DNA from: Pseudomonas entomophila
Lineage (GTDB): Bacteria; Pseudomonadota; Gammaproteobacteria; Pseudomonadales; Pseudomonadaceae
NCBI RefSeq assembly: GCF_029193575.1
Contig: NZ_JARGCS010000029.1
Location: 1-64,000 of the forward strand
Direction: 5' to 3'
Length of the DNA: 64,000 bases
Below the pieces are notes generated by a model. The model was not told where the DNA came from. It saw only the letters and a list, made by a program, of their open reading frames with translations, and did not search any database. The position numbers and the translations under genes were made by a program. Below, one piece after another: positions 18,230-26,573 of this stretch (position 1 is the stretch's first letter; the number at the start of each line of letters is the position of its first letter).

Positions 18230-19636
18230 TCAATGCCCCCCTACGGCTGGCACATAGACGATGTTGAGGTCGCACAGATTGGTGCCGGTGTTGCCGGTGA
18301 AGATCGCCGAGCCCATGGCTTGCAGCGCCTCGAAGGTGCTGTGCTCGCGAAGTGCTTGATAGAGATTGATGCCTCGAGCAGTGGCCACCTTGAGGCTCTG
18401 GGAGTCAGTAATGCCGCCAGCGACGTTGGTCGTGCCGTCCGTGCCTTCACTGTCGATGGACAGCAGGCAGGCGCCCGGCGCTTTGGCCGCCGCGATGGCG
18501 AAGCCAACCGACATTTCCTGGCCTGGCCCGCCGTGGCCCTTGATCACCGCGTTATCCAGAATTTGCGTCGTCACTTCACCGGAGCTCAGCAGCACGCAGG
18601 GCGGTTTGATCGGGTTGCCATAGGCCTGGATTTCACGCGCCATCGAGGCCATGAACGTACCGGCATCTCGGCTTTCGCCTTCAAGGAAGGAGGAAACGAT
18701 CAATGCAGGAATGCCCATGGCCTCGCACGCTTCCCTGGCGTAGAGGCACGAGTCCGGCAAGGTATTGAGCAGGTAATAGGTGTTGTCGGGGAATGCCTTG
18801 GGGGTTTCACCTTCAGGGCCGACGGTGCTCAGGTAGTTGACGATGCTCTGGGGCAGCTTGTCGGTCAGGTCGAAGTTGACGATGGTTGCGCGGGCGTCAT
18901 CCAGCGTCGTCGCGTCCGGCCCGATTGGGGTGCTTTTGTAAGCCGGGTAGGGTTGGGCGATATCGCCGGTGGCAGGGGTGCCGACCGCGTCACTGATGCC
19001 AATGCCGATCAGTTCCGCACCGATGTCCTGGATGCGCTTGGCCAGCATGCCGCCGTTCAGCGCGGAGATATGACGCCTTACCGCATTGATCTCATAAATG
19101 CCGGCACCCGACTTGAGCATGACGTCGGTGGCGTCGATCTCGTCCTGCAGCGTGATGCCCTCCCGTGGGCACGACATCAGCGCAGAGCTGCCGCCACTGA
19201 TGACCGCAATGAACAGGTCATCCTTGTTCGCCTGCTTGATGATTCGGATGATTTCCCGAGAGGCTCGGTAGCCTTCTTCATTAGGGAGAGGGTGCCCGCC
19301 GACGTACACCTCGGTTTTGTCGAAGCGGTCAGACGCCTCGTGAATCTTGACGATGGCAATGCCGCGCGTGAGGCGGTCGCCGAGCACGTGGTCGACGGCC
19401 ATCGCCATGTGATTGCAGGCTTTGCCGGCCCCGAACAGATAGATGTTCCTCTTTTGCCTGAGATCCCAGCACTTTGCACCTACGTGCAGCACATCACCCT
19501 CAAGGCGCATGATGCTGCGGATGCGTTCATAGCTGTCCAGGCGAGCCAGGGTTTTGTCAGCGATCTCGAGCACGATTCGGCGAGAGCTGATGTCCCCACA
19601 GTCGAGCAAGTCCACGGAATTTCGGATTTTTTTCAT
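18230..19636 (-). CDS. Glycerate 2-kinase-like protein (GckA/TtuD, DUF4147 + MOFRL)
   Basis: This family phosphorylates D-glycerate at O2 with ATP. The 468 residues carry FGAGKA near residue 70, GGHPLPNEEGYRA, SGGSSALM, the NAVRRHISALNGGMLAK helix, and in the MOFRL domain GHGGPGQEM and SEGTDGTT. The loop that reads SDVxGDxxxxIASGP in family members is here ISDAVGTPATGDIAQPYP, so the acid-binding region has diverged as in the neighbouring enolase. ATG 19636 follows AGGAATTGAA. It is the first enzyme gene after the 251-base operator region and is almost fused to the enolase-like gene (one-base gap), so the two products are probably made in equal amounts and act in sequence. Confidence 0.8.
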   Translation of the reverse strand: MKKIRNSVDLLDCGDISSRRIVLEIADKTLARLDSYERIRSIMRLEGDVLHVGAKCWDLRQKRNIYLFGAGKACNHMAMAVDHVLGDRLTRGIAIVKIHEASDRFDKTEVYVGGHPLPNEEGYRASREIIRIIKQANKDDLFIAVISGGSSALMSCPREGITLQDEIDATDVMLKSGAGIYEINAVRRHISALNGGMLAKRIQDIGAELIGIGISDAVGTPATGDIAQPYPAYKSTPIGPDATTLDDARATIVNFDLTDKLPQSIVNYLSTVGPEGETPKAFPDNTYYLLNTLPDSCLYAREACEAMGIPALIVSSFLEGESRDAGTFMASMAREIQAYGNPIKPPCVLLSSGEVTTQILDNAVIKGHGGPGQEMSVGFAIAAAKAPGACLLSIDSEGTDGTTNVAGGITDSQSLKVATARGINLYQALREHSTFEALQAMGSAIFTGNTGTNLCDLNIVYVPAVGGH

Positions 19637-19688
19637 TTCAATTCCTGCGTTGAGTCATACGGGGTCTGAAGGCTTCTGTCTCAATGTC

Positions 19689-19703
19689 GATTGTCCAACA
19701 ATT
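19689..19703. promoter_or_regulatory. Putative GntR operator O1
   Basis: GATTGT-CCA-ACAATT, a palindrome with 5-bp core arms ATTGT/ACAAT and a 3-base spacer, 53 bases upstream of the kinase start. It is identical in its core to the copies at 19778 and 20621. FCD-type GntR regulators bind short palindromes of this shape (family knowledge). Confidence 0.7.
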
Positions 19704-19777
19704 GTTTCTGGCAAATTTTTTTGTCTATCCCTATCCAGCGTCCTTTGGCCATATCACTGGATTTGCTTGCCAGTGTT

Positions 19778-19792
19778 GATTGTCCAACAATT
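19778..19792. promoter_or_regulatory. Putative GntR operator O2
   Basis: A second exact copy of GATTGTCCAACAATT, 89 bases (about 8.5 helical turns) from O1 and 142 bases before the kinase start. Paired operators could support looping or dimer-of-dimers binding at the cassette promoter. An AT-rich spacer with a run of T lies between them. Confidence 0.7.
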
Positions 19793-19887
19793 GATTCGCT
19801 CAAATTTTTTGAGCAGAAGGCCGGGACGTTCCGCCCAACCTTCATGCTCAATAGACGCTAGTCGTTCAAACCTGGCGTTTTGCTTTC

Positions 19888-20592
19888 CTAGGTGATCATG
19901 TGGCTCATGGTTTTCAAATGTTCAACCAGGATGGCCCCTTCGGTTTCATTGTGCTGCATGGCGCAGTTCATGGCGGCCTGCTCATCCATGGCCTCGATGG
20001 CCTCGATCAAAGGTTGATGCTGGTCCATGATCTGCGCACCTTCGGAAGCCAGTGCATCGCTGGATTGGATGTAGATTAAAATCTGCGGCTGGATACGTGA
20101 GTACTGGTCGATCAAGCGGCTATGCTGGGTCAGGTCGATAATCGTCTTGTGCAACGCCATGTCAGCGCTGGCGATTTCACGGTTATCGCCCCTCAGGCAC
20201 GCGGTCTTCAGCGCTTCGACAGCCTTGCTGATAGCGGTGAAAGTAAACCCTGACACACCTTCTTTCTGAACCCGCAACGTCACAAGCCGGGCGGCGAGGG
20301 CTTCGAGACTTCCACGAAGGGTGTAAAGCTCCCAGGCATCCTCCGGGCTGAGGTTCATGACCGACCACCCGGTGTAAGGCGTCTGGATCACCAGGCCTTC
20401 TTGCACCAACTGGTGGAACGCGGCGCGGACGGTCCCCCTGGATACGCCTAGTTGCTCGGATGAGCTGATCTCCGTCAGGCGCGTGCCTAGCGGGATAGCG
20501 CCAGAAACGATCGCGTCACGCAGCAGGTCGGCGGCTTTCACCTCGGTGCTTCGCTTCTGGACTTTGGGGATATTGATGAGAGTCGTATTCAT
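19888..20592 (-). CDS. GntR/FadR-family (FCD) transcriptional regulator
   Basis: The 234-residue protein has an N-terminal winged HTH (residues 18-75: ADLLRDAIVSGAIPLGTRLTE, then LGVSRGTVRAAFHQLVQEGLV) and an all-helical FCD effector domain (residues 90-225) containing the metal-binding pattern D...H in ADMALHKTI and the later histidine helices. FCD regulators usually sense carboxylic acids and repress catabolic operons. I choose ATG 20592. The 24 bases upstream are in frame but begin with TTG and run toward the operator at 20621. It is co-oriented with and precedes the kinase/enolase/dehydrogenase/pyruvate kinase genes, and the matching palindromes at both promoters indicate autoregulation and control of the cassette. 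Confidence 0.88.
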   Translation of the reverse strand: MNTTLINIPKVQKRSTEVKAADLLRDAIVSGAIPLGTRLTEISSSEQLGVSRGTVRAAFHQLVQEGLVIQTPYTGWSVMNLSPEDAWELYTLRGSLEALAARLVTLRVQKEGVSGFTFTAISKAVEALKTACLRGDNREIASADMALHKTIIDLTQHSRLIDQYSRIQPQILIYIQSSDALASEGAQIMDQHQPLIEAIEAMDEQAAMNCAMQHNETEGAILVEHLKTMSHMIT

Positions 20593-20620
20593 GGGGGCTG
20601 TTATAGCAGTGCGCAAGATT

Positions 20621-20635
20621 GATTGTCAAACAATC
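20621..20635. promoter_or_regulatory. Putative GntR operator O3 (autoregulatory)
   Basis: GATTGT-CAA-ACAATC, a perfect 6-bp inverted repeat with a 3-base spacer, 29 bases upstream of the gntR start codon and sharing the core with O1 and O2. Only the spacer and last base differ. Confidence 0.7.
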
Positions 20636-20657
20636 AACCTTTGAGTGGCGGGTTGCC

Positions 20658-21545
20658 TCACACCGCCGCTAGCTGTTCGCGCAAAAATGCCACGAACGCC
20701 TTGACCCGCGCTGACTGCCGGCGTGTCCCATCGAAAACCGCGCTGACCGGTAGCGCGGGTGGCTGGAACGCCTCCAGCAACGTGCAAACATCTCCACGGG
20801 CGGCGTCATCGGCGAACAACCAGCGGGGCGAAAGCGCAATGCCCAATCCGGCGAGTACCATCTCGCGGATGGCCTCGCTGCTGTTGCTCTTCACATTGCC
20901 GGTGACAGGCACCTCGAGTACCTGACCTTGCTGCTGGAACTGCCAGACGTCGTAGCGCTTGAGCAAGGTGAAACCGATGCAGTTGTGCGCCGCGAGGTCG
21001 GCTGGGCTTTCTGGTCGACCGTACCGCTCCAGGTAAGCGGGCGCCGCGTAGACGTGGCGCATGCTGGAACCCAACGGCAACGCGATCAGTCGGTCATGGG
21101 ACGGGGCGCCAATGCGGATCGCCACGTCTATGTTTTCCTGCACCAGGTCCTCGTTGTGATCGTTCAGCCGCAGGTCTATGACCACCTGCGGGTGGCGTTC
21201 GAGAAACAGCCCCAGGCGCGGCGCGATCTGTCTTCGACCAAAACTCACTGGCGCGGCGATGCGAAGCGTTCCGGCCACCTGTTCCTGGCCTTGGGCAAAG
21301 CGCAGGGTGGCCGCTTCCAGGTCGGTGAGGATTGCCCGGCAGTGCTCGTAGAAGCGCGCGCCCTGGTCGGTCAGTGCCAACTGCCGTGTGCTGCGGGTGA
21401 ACAGCGGGCCGCCGAGGTGGGTTTCCAGCGCGCGGATGTGCTTGCTCACGGCGGGTTGCCCCAGGTTCAACTCCCTCGCCACGGCAGAAAACGAGCCGCG
21501 CTCCACGACCCGGACGAACGTGCTCATGCTGCTGAAGAGGTCCAT
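20658..21545 (-). CDS. LysR-family transcriptional regulator
   Basis: The 295 residues open with MDLFSSMSTFVRVVERGSFSAVARELNLGQPAVSKHIRALE, the classical LysR winged HTH, followed by the substrate-binding domain (LRIAAPVSFGRRQIAPRLG). The sequence is of the CrgA/AaeR-like group that often controls a divergent oxidoreductase. ATG 21545 is chosen over the in-frame TTG two codons upstream. It diverges from the oxidoreductase gene at 21652, and the 106-base gap contains an AT-rich segment (GAATTGAACATATTCGAATTAG) suited to a LysR site. Target regulation is inferred from this arrangement. Confidence 0.88.
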   Translation of the reverse strand: MDLFSSMSTFVRVVERGSFSAVARELNLGQPAVSKHIRALETHLGGPLFTRSTRQLALTDQGARFYEHCRAILTDLEAATLRFAQGQEQVAGTLRIAAPVSFGRRQIAPRLGLFLERHPQVVIDLRLNDHNEDLVQENIDVAIRIGAPSHDRLIALPLGSSMRHVYAAPAYLERYGRPESPADLAAHNCIGFTLLKRYDVWQFQQQGQVLEVPVTGNVKSNSSEAIREMVLAGLGIALSPRWLFADDAARGDVCTLLEAFQPPALPVSAVFDGTRRQSARVKAFVAFLREQLAAV

Positions 21546-21651
21546 GATCAATTTGCTCGTTATCAGGAATTGAACATATTCGAATTAGCTTTCTTATAGG
21601 AATGCGAGCGAGGCGGCAACCTGTCGGTATCCATCACTCAGGATCCACACC

Positions 21652-22650
21652 ATGAAAGACACGATGCTTGCCGTTGTCGCTGAATCCGCTTCGGTGCCGC
21701 TGGTTGTGAAGCGCATAGCACGCCCGCAACCGGGCAAGGGACAAGTGCTGCTCAAGGTCCATGCGGCTGGGCTCAACCCACTGGATACCAAGATCGCCGC
21801 AGGGGTCGCTGGCCATGCCCGGCAGCCGTTGCCTGCAGTACTGGGGCTGGACGTCGCAGGCACCGTGATCGAGGTGGCGCCGGACGTCGAGCATTTCGCC
21901 GTGGGTGACGAGGTATTCGGCATGGCGGGCGGGATCGGCGGTGCGCAGGGCGCGATGGCCGAGTACATGGCCGTCGATGCCCGGCTGATTGCGCCGAAGC
22001 CGCGAAGGCTGAGCATGGCCGAGGCGGCCGCGTTGCCGCTGGTATTCATTACTGCCTGGGAAGGGCTGGTGGACCGCGCCAACGTGGGCGAGGGCCTGCG
22101 CGTGCTCATTCACGGTGGTGCGGGAGGCGTGGGGCAGGTCGCTGTGCAACTGGCCAGGGCGCGCGGCGCCGAGGTCTACGCCACCGGGGCAGCGGGCAGC
22201 CTGGCATTCATCCACGCATTGGGCGCCACGGCCATCGACTATCGCGCCGAGACGCACGAGGATTATGTGCAGCGCTGCACCGACGGGGAGGGTTTCGATA
22301 TCGTCTACGACACGGTCGGCGGCGACACCCTGGAGGCTGCGTTCCACTCGGTGAAGGCGTACACCGGCCATGTGCTCAGTTGCCTGGGCTGGGGCACGCA
22401 CAGCCTGGCGCCGCTGTCGTTCAGGGGAGCGAGTTACTCCGGGGTGTTCACCCTGATGCCGTTGTTGACCGGCAACGGCCGCGAGCACCATGGCGCGATC
22501 TTGCGCGAAGCCGCCGCGTTGGTCGAGGCGGGGCAACTGGGCATCCGCCTCGACACCCGGTGCTTCGGGCTAGCGGAAGCCAACGAGGCTTTACGCCAGG
22601 TGGCCGAAGGACGTGGGCGGGGTAAGACCGTGCTGCAGGTTACCCCGTGA
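21652..22650 (+). CDS. NADPH-dependent quinone oxidoreductase-like protein (MDR superfamily)
   Basis: The 332-residue medium-chain dehydrogenase has the GroES-like N-terminal domain (LLKVHAAGLNPLDTKIAAG, LGLDVAGTV) and the nucleotide-binding motif HGGAGGVGQVAVQLA at about residues 151-165. The usual catalytic zinc Cys near residue 40 is replaced by the N-P-x-D of the quinone-reductase branch, so the enzyme is probably zinc-free and reduces quinones or enones with NADPH. It starts at ATG 21652 behind CAGGATCCACACC. It is divergently paired with the LysR gene, whose product likely induces it in response to an electrophile. Confidence 0.85.
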   Translation: MKDTMLAVVAESASVPLVVKRIARPQPGKGQVLLKVHAAGLNPLDTKIAAGVAGHARQPLPAVLGLDVAGTVIEVAPDVEHFAVGDEVFGMAGGIGGAQGAMAEYMAVDARLIAPKPRRLSMAEAAALPLVFITAWEGLVDRANVGEGLRVLIHGGAGGVGQVAVQLARARGAEVYATGAAGSLAFIHALGATAIDYRAETHEDYVQRCTDGEGFDIVYDTVGGDTLEAAFHSVKAYTGHVLSCLGWGTHSLAPLSFRGASYSGVFTLMPLLTGNGREHHGAILREAAALVEAGQLGIRLDTRCFGLAEANEALRQVAEGRGRGKTVLQVTP

Positions 22651-22674
22651 TCACTGGCGACGCGTTAAACCTGG

Positions 22675-23712
22675 TCAGAGATGGTCGGCGTCGATCACCG
22701 CCTGGGCGAACGCCTTCGGTGCCTCATGCGGCGGGTTGTGGCCGATGCCGCCGGTGAACACGCGGTGCTCGTATTTGCCGGTGAATCGCTTGGCGTAAGC
22801 CTCGGCGGGCGGGTGCGGGGCGCCGTTGGCGTCACCTTCGAGGGTGATGGTCGGCACGCTGATGCTGGGGAAGGTGGCCAGCTTGGCCTCCAGCGGGTCG
22901 TACTGGGTCTCGCCTTGGGCCAGGCCCAGGCGCCAACGGTAGTTGTTGACGGTGATGGCGACCTGGTCCGGGTTGTCCAAAGCCTGGGCGCTGCGCGCGA
23001 AGGTCGCGTCGTCGAACGCCCATTTCGGCGAGGCGAGCTGCCAGATCAACTTGGCGAAGGCGTGGCGGTTCTTCTCGTAGCCGGCTCGGCCGCGCTCCGT
23101 GGCGAAGTAATACTGGTACCACCATTGCAATTCCGCGCTCGGTGGTAGTGGTGCCTTGGCCGCTTCCTGGCTGCTGATCAAATAGCCGCTGACCGCGACC
23201 AGCGCCTTGACCCGCTCAGGCCACAGGGCCGAGACAATGTCGGCGGAACGTGCGCCCCAGTCGAAACCGGCGAGCACCGCGCGCTTGACCTGCAAGGTGT
23301 CCATGAAGGCGATCACATCGCTGGCCAGCGCGGCGGGCTGGGCGTTGCGCGGGGTTTTGTCGGACAGGAAGCGGGTCTCGCCGTAGCCACGCACCGAGGG
23401 CACCAGCACTCGGTAGCCCTCGGCGGCGAGCAACGGCGCCACTTCTTCGAAGCTGTGAATGTCGTATGGCCAGCCATGCAGCAGGATCACCACCGGGCCA
23501 TCGGCCGGGCCCTGCTCGATGTAGGCCACGTCGAGCACGCCGGCCTTCACGTGCTTGAGCGGGCCGAAGGTCGAGGGTGCCGCCACCTGGGTGGGCCGGG
23601 CCGCGATGCCGGCAGCTTGTGTGGCGCCCGAGGCGAGGATGCCCAAAGGTAGCAGCACGCAGGCGAATAATGCGCAAAGCTGGAAGTGTCGGGGGGCGAG
23701 CGTGGCGCTCAT
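22675..23712 (-). CDS. Secreted alpha/beta hydrolase, epoxide-hydrolase-like
   Basis: The product has 345 residues from ATG 23712. A signal peptide (MSATLAPRHFQLCALFACVLLPLGILASGATQA) points to the periplasm. HGWPYDIHSF carries the oxyanion HGxP motif, GFDWGARSADIVSAL the nucleophile elbow with Asp rather than Ser, and GIGHNPPHEAP the catalytic histidine. An Asp nucleophile is typical of epoxide hydrolases and haloalkane dehalogenases. HGWP favours the epoxide hydrolase branch, with the cap-domain tyrosines WWYQYYFA as ring-opening candidates. An in-frame upstream extension of 42 codons has no features. It converges with the oxidoreductase gene. Confidence 0.85.
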   Translation of the reverse strand: MSATLAPRHFQLCALFACVLLPLGILASGATQAAGIAARPTQVAAPSTFGPLKHVKAGVLDVAYIEQGPADGPVVILLHGWPYDIHSFEEVAPLLAAEGYRVLVPSVRGYGETRFLSDKTPRNAQPAALASDVIAFMDTLQVKRAVLAGFDWGARSADIVSALWPERVKALVAVSGYLISSQEAAKAPLPPSAELQWWYQYYFATERGRAGYEKNRHAFAKLIWQLASPKWAFDDATFARSAQALDNPDQVAITVNNYRWRLGLAQGETQYDPLEAKLATFPSISVPTITLEGDANGAPHPPAEAYAKRFTGKYEHRVFTGGIGHNPPHEAPKAFAQAVIDADHL

Positions 23713-23912
23713 GTGACGGTCTCCGTGGCGTGGCCTGGGTAGCGGCGGGGTGGCGTCAGTTAAGAAGAGGGCTGTGTCGTGCGTGTGTCGACATGTGCGC
23801 CGGGTGTGTGTACCTGTGTCGAGGGGTTGCTCATACACATAACGCTACAAAAGCGGACGCAGGGGAAAATCCGTTAGCATGTCGCTCTTTTTTCTCCGCA
23901 CTCGGATACGCC

Positions 23913-24404
23913 ATGACTACCCCGATCTTCCGCCCGGCCACCGCCGGGGACGTCGACCGCTGCTACCACATCGAAACCACTGCCTACGAGGGCGACGAGG
24001 CTGCTACTCGGGAAAAGATCGCCACGCGTATCGCCCAGTATCCGGAGGGGTTCCTGGTACTGGAGCTCGAGGGTCAAGTGGTGGGCTTCATCAACAGTGG
24101 GTGCGCCCACCAGGTGGTGATGTCCGACGAGGCCTTCAAGGAACTGGTCGGTCACGATGCCCAGGCGCCGAATGTCGTGATCATGTCGGTGGTGGTGGAC
24201 CCGGCGTATCAGGGCAAGGGTTACTCGACGCTGCTGATGACGCGTTTCGTCGAGCAGATGCGCGCCGGCGGCAAAGCCACCATCCACCTGATGTGCAAGG
24301 AGCGGCATGTGGGGTTGTACGAAAAGATGGGTTATGGCTACGTGCGCCCGTCGACCTCCGACCATGGCGGCATGGCCTGGCACGAGATGGTCATGGTTCT
24401 CTAA
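23913..24404 (+). CDS. GNAT-family N-acetyltransferase
   Basis: The 163 residues carry the acetyl-CoA-binding motif A VVVDPAYQGKGYSTLLM (residues 92-108) and the C-terminal motif B LYEKMGYGY. The acceptor is unknown. FRPATAGDVDRCYHIE at the start resembles arylalkylamine/serotonin-type acetyltransferases of the AANAT-like branch, which act on small amines. The start at ATG 23913 fits the family. It stands alone, transcribed away from the hydrolase. Confidence 0.85.
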   Translation: MTTPIFRPATAGDVDRCYHIETTAYEGDEAATREKIATRIAQYPEGFLVLELEGQVVGFINSGCAHQVVMSDEAFKELVGHDAQAPNVVIMSVVVDPAYQGKGYSTLLMTRFVEQMRAGGKATIHLMCKERHVGLYEKMGYGYVRPSTSDHGGMAWHEMVMVL

Positions 24405-24420
24405 GCGACGCTGCGTTGCC

Positions 24421-24467
24421 GCTGATACGGTTTTTTTCGGGCAACCTGAATCTGTAACCGTATCAGC
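24421..24467. repeat. 12-bp inverted repeat with a 23-base spacer
   Basis: GCTGATACGGTT (24421-24432) and AACCGTATCAGC (24456-24467) are perfect inverted copies. The spacer starts with a T run and contains GGGCAACCTG. It lies 17 bases after the acetyltransferase stop and 85 bases before a 27-codon ORF. It could be an operator (the spacing of arm centres is about 35 bases) or a transcript hairpin. Confidence 0.6.
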
Positions 24468-24551
24468 CGTGGGCGGACAATCAGCACCAGGCCCAGGTGG
24501 CTGCAACGCCAGCCGCCAGGTGCGTTCCGTCAACACACTGTAGAGGTTCCG

Positions 24552-24635
24552 ATGGGCAAGCTCTCGCTGTTCCTGGGTGGTTTTCTGCTGCTGACCCTGC
24601 TGATTGGCCTGCTGGGCACCATTCCGCCGGGTTGA
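24552..24635 (+). CDS. 27-residue hydrophobic mini-protein
   Basis: ATG 24552 to TGA 24635, preceded by AGAGGTTCCG. The peptide is MGKLSLFLGGFLLLTLLIG with a short tail LLGTIPPG, a single predicted membrane helix with one Lys at the N-terminus. Size and composition suit a small membrane regulator or a type I toxin-like peptide, but no antisense RNA or known family is evident. It lies after a strong inverted repeat and before a hairpin at 24664. Confidence 0.5.
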   Translation: MGKLSLFLGGFLLLTLLIGLLGTIPPG

Positions 24636-24663
24636 GGCCTCACGCTTTGCAACATCCTTTCCT

Positions 24664-24688
24664 AGCCCGTCTACCCGTGAGACGGGCT
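24664..24688 (+). terminator. Hairpin, probable weak terminator
   Basis: AGCCCGTCT (24664-24672) and AGACGGGCT (24680-24688) form a perfect 9-bp stem with loop ACCCGTG. No T run follows, so it is either a factor-assisted terminator or an mRNA 3' stabiliser for the small membrane peptide gene upstream. Confidence 0.5.
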
Positions 24689-24825
24689 CGATGCGTTGGC
24701 CTCAGCGTAGCGTCGGGATAAATGGATTATGCAAGTGATTCTCAAGTGCAAATGACTCGTGTAATCTCCCGCCGCCGTCAACAGGGCTCGCGCGGGCGGC
24801 CCGGTCATTTGCCTTGGAGTCGTAC

Positions 24826-25020
24826 ATGGAATGCAAGAAGGGCCCTGAAGCGATGCTGGAGTGGCGCGGGCGGTTTCTCGGCGAGGGCACGCTTTTGGAA
24901 CGGGAGTATGACCAGGCACTGCTGAACGCCGAGCAACTGGAGCGGGAGGGGGTGATCAGCACTGGGGAGTGGATAGAACTGGTCAGGCAAGCCAACGCAG
25001 CGCTGCTGCGTGTGCGATAA
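24826..25020 (+). CDS. Small hypothetical protein (64 residues)
   Basis: ATG 24826 lies six bases after TTGGAG. The product (MECKKGPEAMLEWRGRFLG to ANAALLRVR) is charged and mostly helical, with no signal or membrane segment. Its pattern of EWIELVRQAN near the end is conserved-looking, but I do not recognise a family. An alternative start four codons upstream has a poorer ribosome site. Confidence 0.6.
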   Translation: MECKKGPEAMLEWRGRFLGEGTLLEREYDQALLNAEQLEREGVISTGEWIELVRQANAALLRVR

Positions 25021-25163
25021 GTCATTCTTGCCATGGAGAAATCTGTCCACAAAAAACGTGGGTAGGTCTGTGGATAAAACGCTGTAGGCCAGGCCTGAAG
25101 CGGCCTTTGTTAGATTGAACAGAATTTGTACAGCCGTTTTGGCAACTCAATGCGTTGCCTGGC

Positions 25164-26573
25164 TCAGACTACCTGGCGCTGGGCCACGGCGTGTTCGACG
25201 CGGTTGCGACCCTGTGCCTTGGCCCGGTAGAGCGCCTGGTCGGCATCGGCCAACAGGGCGTCCAGGCTGAGTCGGGCACCGGCTTCTGCGTCGCCAGCGA
25301 CGCCAATGCTGACAGTGATGCGCAGGTGTTTCTCGCCATGTAGCACCTGCATCTCCTGCACCGCCCGGCGTAGGCGTTCGGCGGTGAAGCCGGCCTGCTG
25401 CGCGGCAAGGCCGGGCAGCACGACCACGAACTCCTCGCCACCCAAGCGGGCGAACAACTCGCCTTCGTGCAGGTGCGCCTGCAGGGTGTGGGCGAACTGA
25501 CGCAGCACTTGGTCGCCCACCGCGTGGCCGTACTGGTCGTTGATCGCTTTGAAGTGGTCGATGTCGAGCATCATCAGGGTCAGCGGCAGGCCCGGACTAT
25601 GTTGGTCACGGCCCCCTAGCAGGGCGCTGGCGCGTTCGGTGAAGGCGCTGCGGGTCAGTGTGCCGGTGAGGTGGTCGACCGTGGCCTGGTGCGCCAGGCG
25701 TGCCAGCAGGCTGCGGTTGGCGCTGCTGACGCACGCCACCACCAGCGGCCCGAGCACCAGCATGGCAATGCCCAGGCGCGCTGACATCAGTGCGGTGACC
25801 CCGGCCTCGCTCTGCGGCACGCTGAAGTGCATGAGGTTCTGCGCCACCGCGACGATCAGCGTGCTACCGGCGGTAAGGGTCAGCAAGGACACCAGGAACG
25901 GTGAATAGCTCAGCGCACACCACAACAGCGCCGAGATCGGGAAGGCGATCGCCCCCGGCCCGCCGAAGGCGATGCTCACCCCCAGCGAGGCCAGCAGCAC
26001 CAGCAGCGGCGCCAGGCGGATTGGCTGGCTGCCGCTACGCAACAGTGCATGGGGCGACGGTGCGGTAAGCAGGATCGGCAGCACCAGCACGCTGGTGGAG
26101 AACTGCTCGCTGAACCAGGCCAACCAAGTGGCGCGTAGCGATTGTTCGAACCACGGCGTGGCTACCAGGCAGGCGAGGGTGGCTGCCACCACGCCGCCTG
26201 CGGCACAGGCGCCGAACAGGCGTAGCACGCCGTAGGGCGTGCGCAGGCGTCGGTGCGTGCGTGGCAGGCGCACCAGCAGGCGCCAGATGGCGATGACTGC
26301 GCCGAGGTTGCACAGGTTGAACCACAGCGCCGGCAGCCAGGCGCTGCCGCACAGCAAGTCGGCGGCGACCATGGCCAGGTACATCAGGGCGAAACCGCTC
26401 AGGCTGGCTTGGCGCGGTTGGCGCAGCAGCAGGCCGGCGAGCACGGCGTTCACCGGCCAGAACAATGACAGGGATTCGATGGGCCGTGCCAGGATGCCGC
26501 CCAAGGTCAGGGCGAAGGTCAGGCCAAACAGGATAAGCGGGGGCAGCAGGCGCGCGTGGGCTGAAGACACCAT
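25164..26573 (-). CDS. Membrane diguanylate cyclase (MASE1-like sensor + GGDEF)
   Basis: It makes cyclic di-GMP from two GTP at the inner membrane. Residues 1-300 are a MASE1-like sensor of about eight membrane helices (LFWPVNAVLAGLLL, SISALLWCALSYSPFLVSLL), and residues 310-469 a GGDEF domain with MMLDIDHFKAINDQYGHAVGD and the active-site loop RLGGEEFVVVLPG. At the position of the inhibitory I-site (RxxD, five residues before the loop) it reads HEGE, so product feedback through that site is probably absent. I use ATG 26573. An in-frame TTG five codons upstream is possible. It is transcribed alone. Confidence 0.88.
   Translation of the reverse strand: MVSSAHARLLPPLILFGLTFALTLGGILARPIESLSLFWPVNAVLAGLLLRQPRQASLSGFALMYLAMVAADLLCGSAWLPALWFNLCNLGAVIAIWRLLVRLPRTHRRLRTPYGVLRLFGACAAGGVVAATLACLVATPWFEQSLRATWLAWFSEQFSTSVLVLPILLTAPSPHALLRSGSQPIRLAPLLVLLASLGVSIAFGGPGAIAFPISALLWCALSYSPFLVSLLTLTAGSTLIVAVAQNLMHFSVPQSEAGVTALMSARLGIAMLVLGPLVVACVSSANRSLLARLAHQATVDHLTGTLTRSAFTERASALLGGRDQHSPGLPLTLMMLDIDHFKAINDQYGHAVGDQVLRQFAHTLQAHLHEGELFARLGGEEFVVVLPGLAAQQAGFTAERLRRAVQEMQVLHGEKHLRITVSIGVAGDAEAGARLSLDALLADADQALYRAKAQGRNRVEHAVAQRQVV

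Noticed and set aside
18059..19669. A 536-codon plus-strand frame opposite the glycerate kinase gene
   Set aside because: It is a shadow frame; it crosses the enolase/kinase boundary and lacks a ribosome site or any domain.
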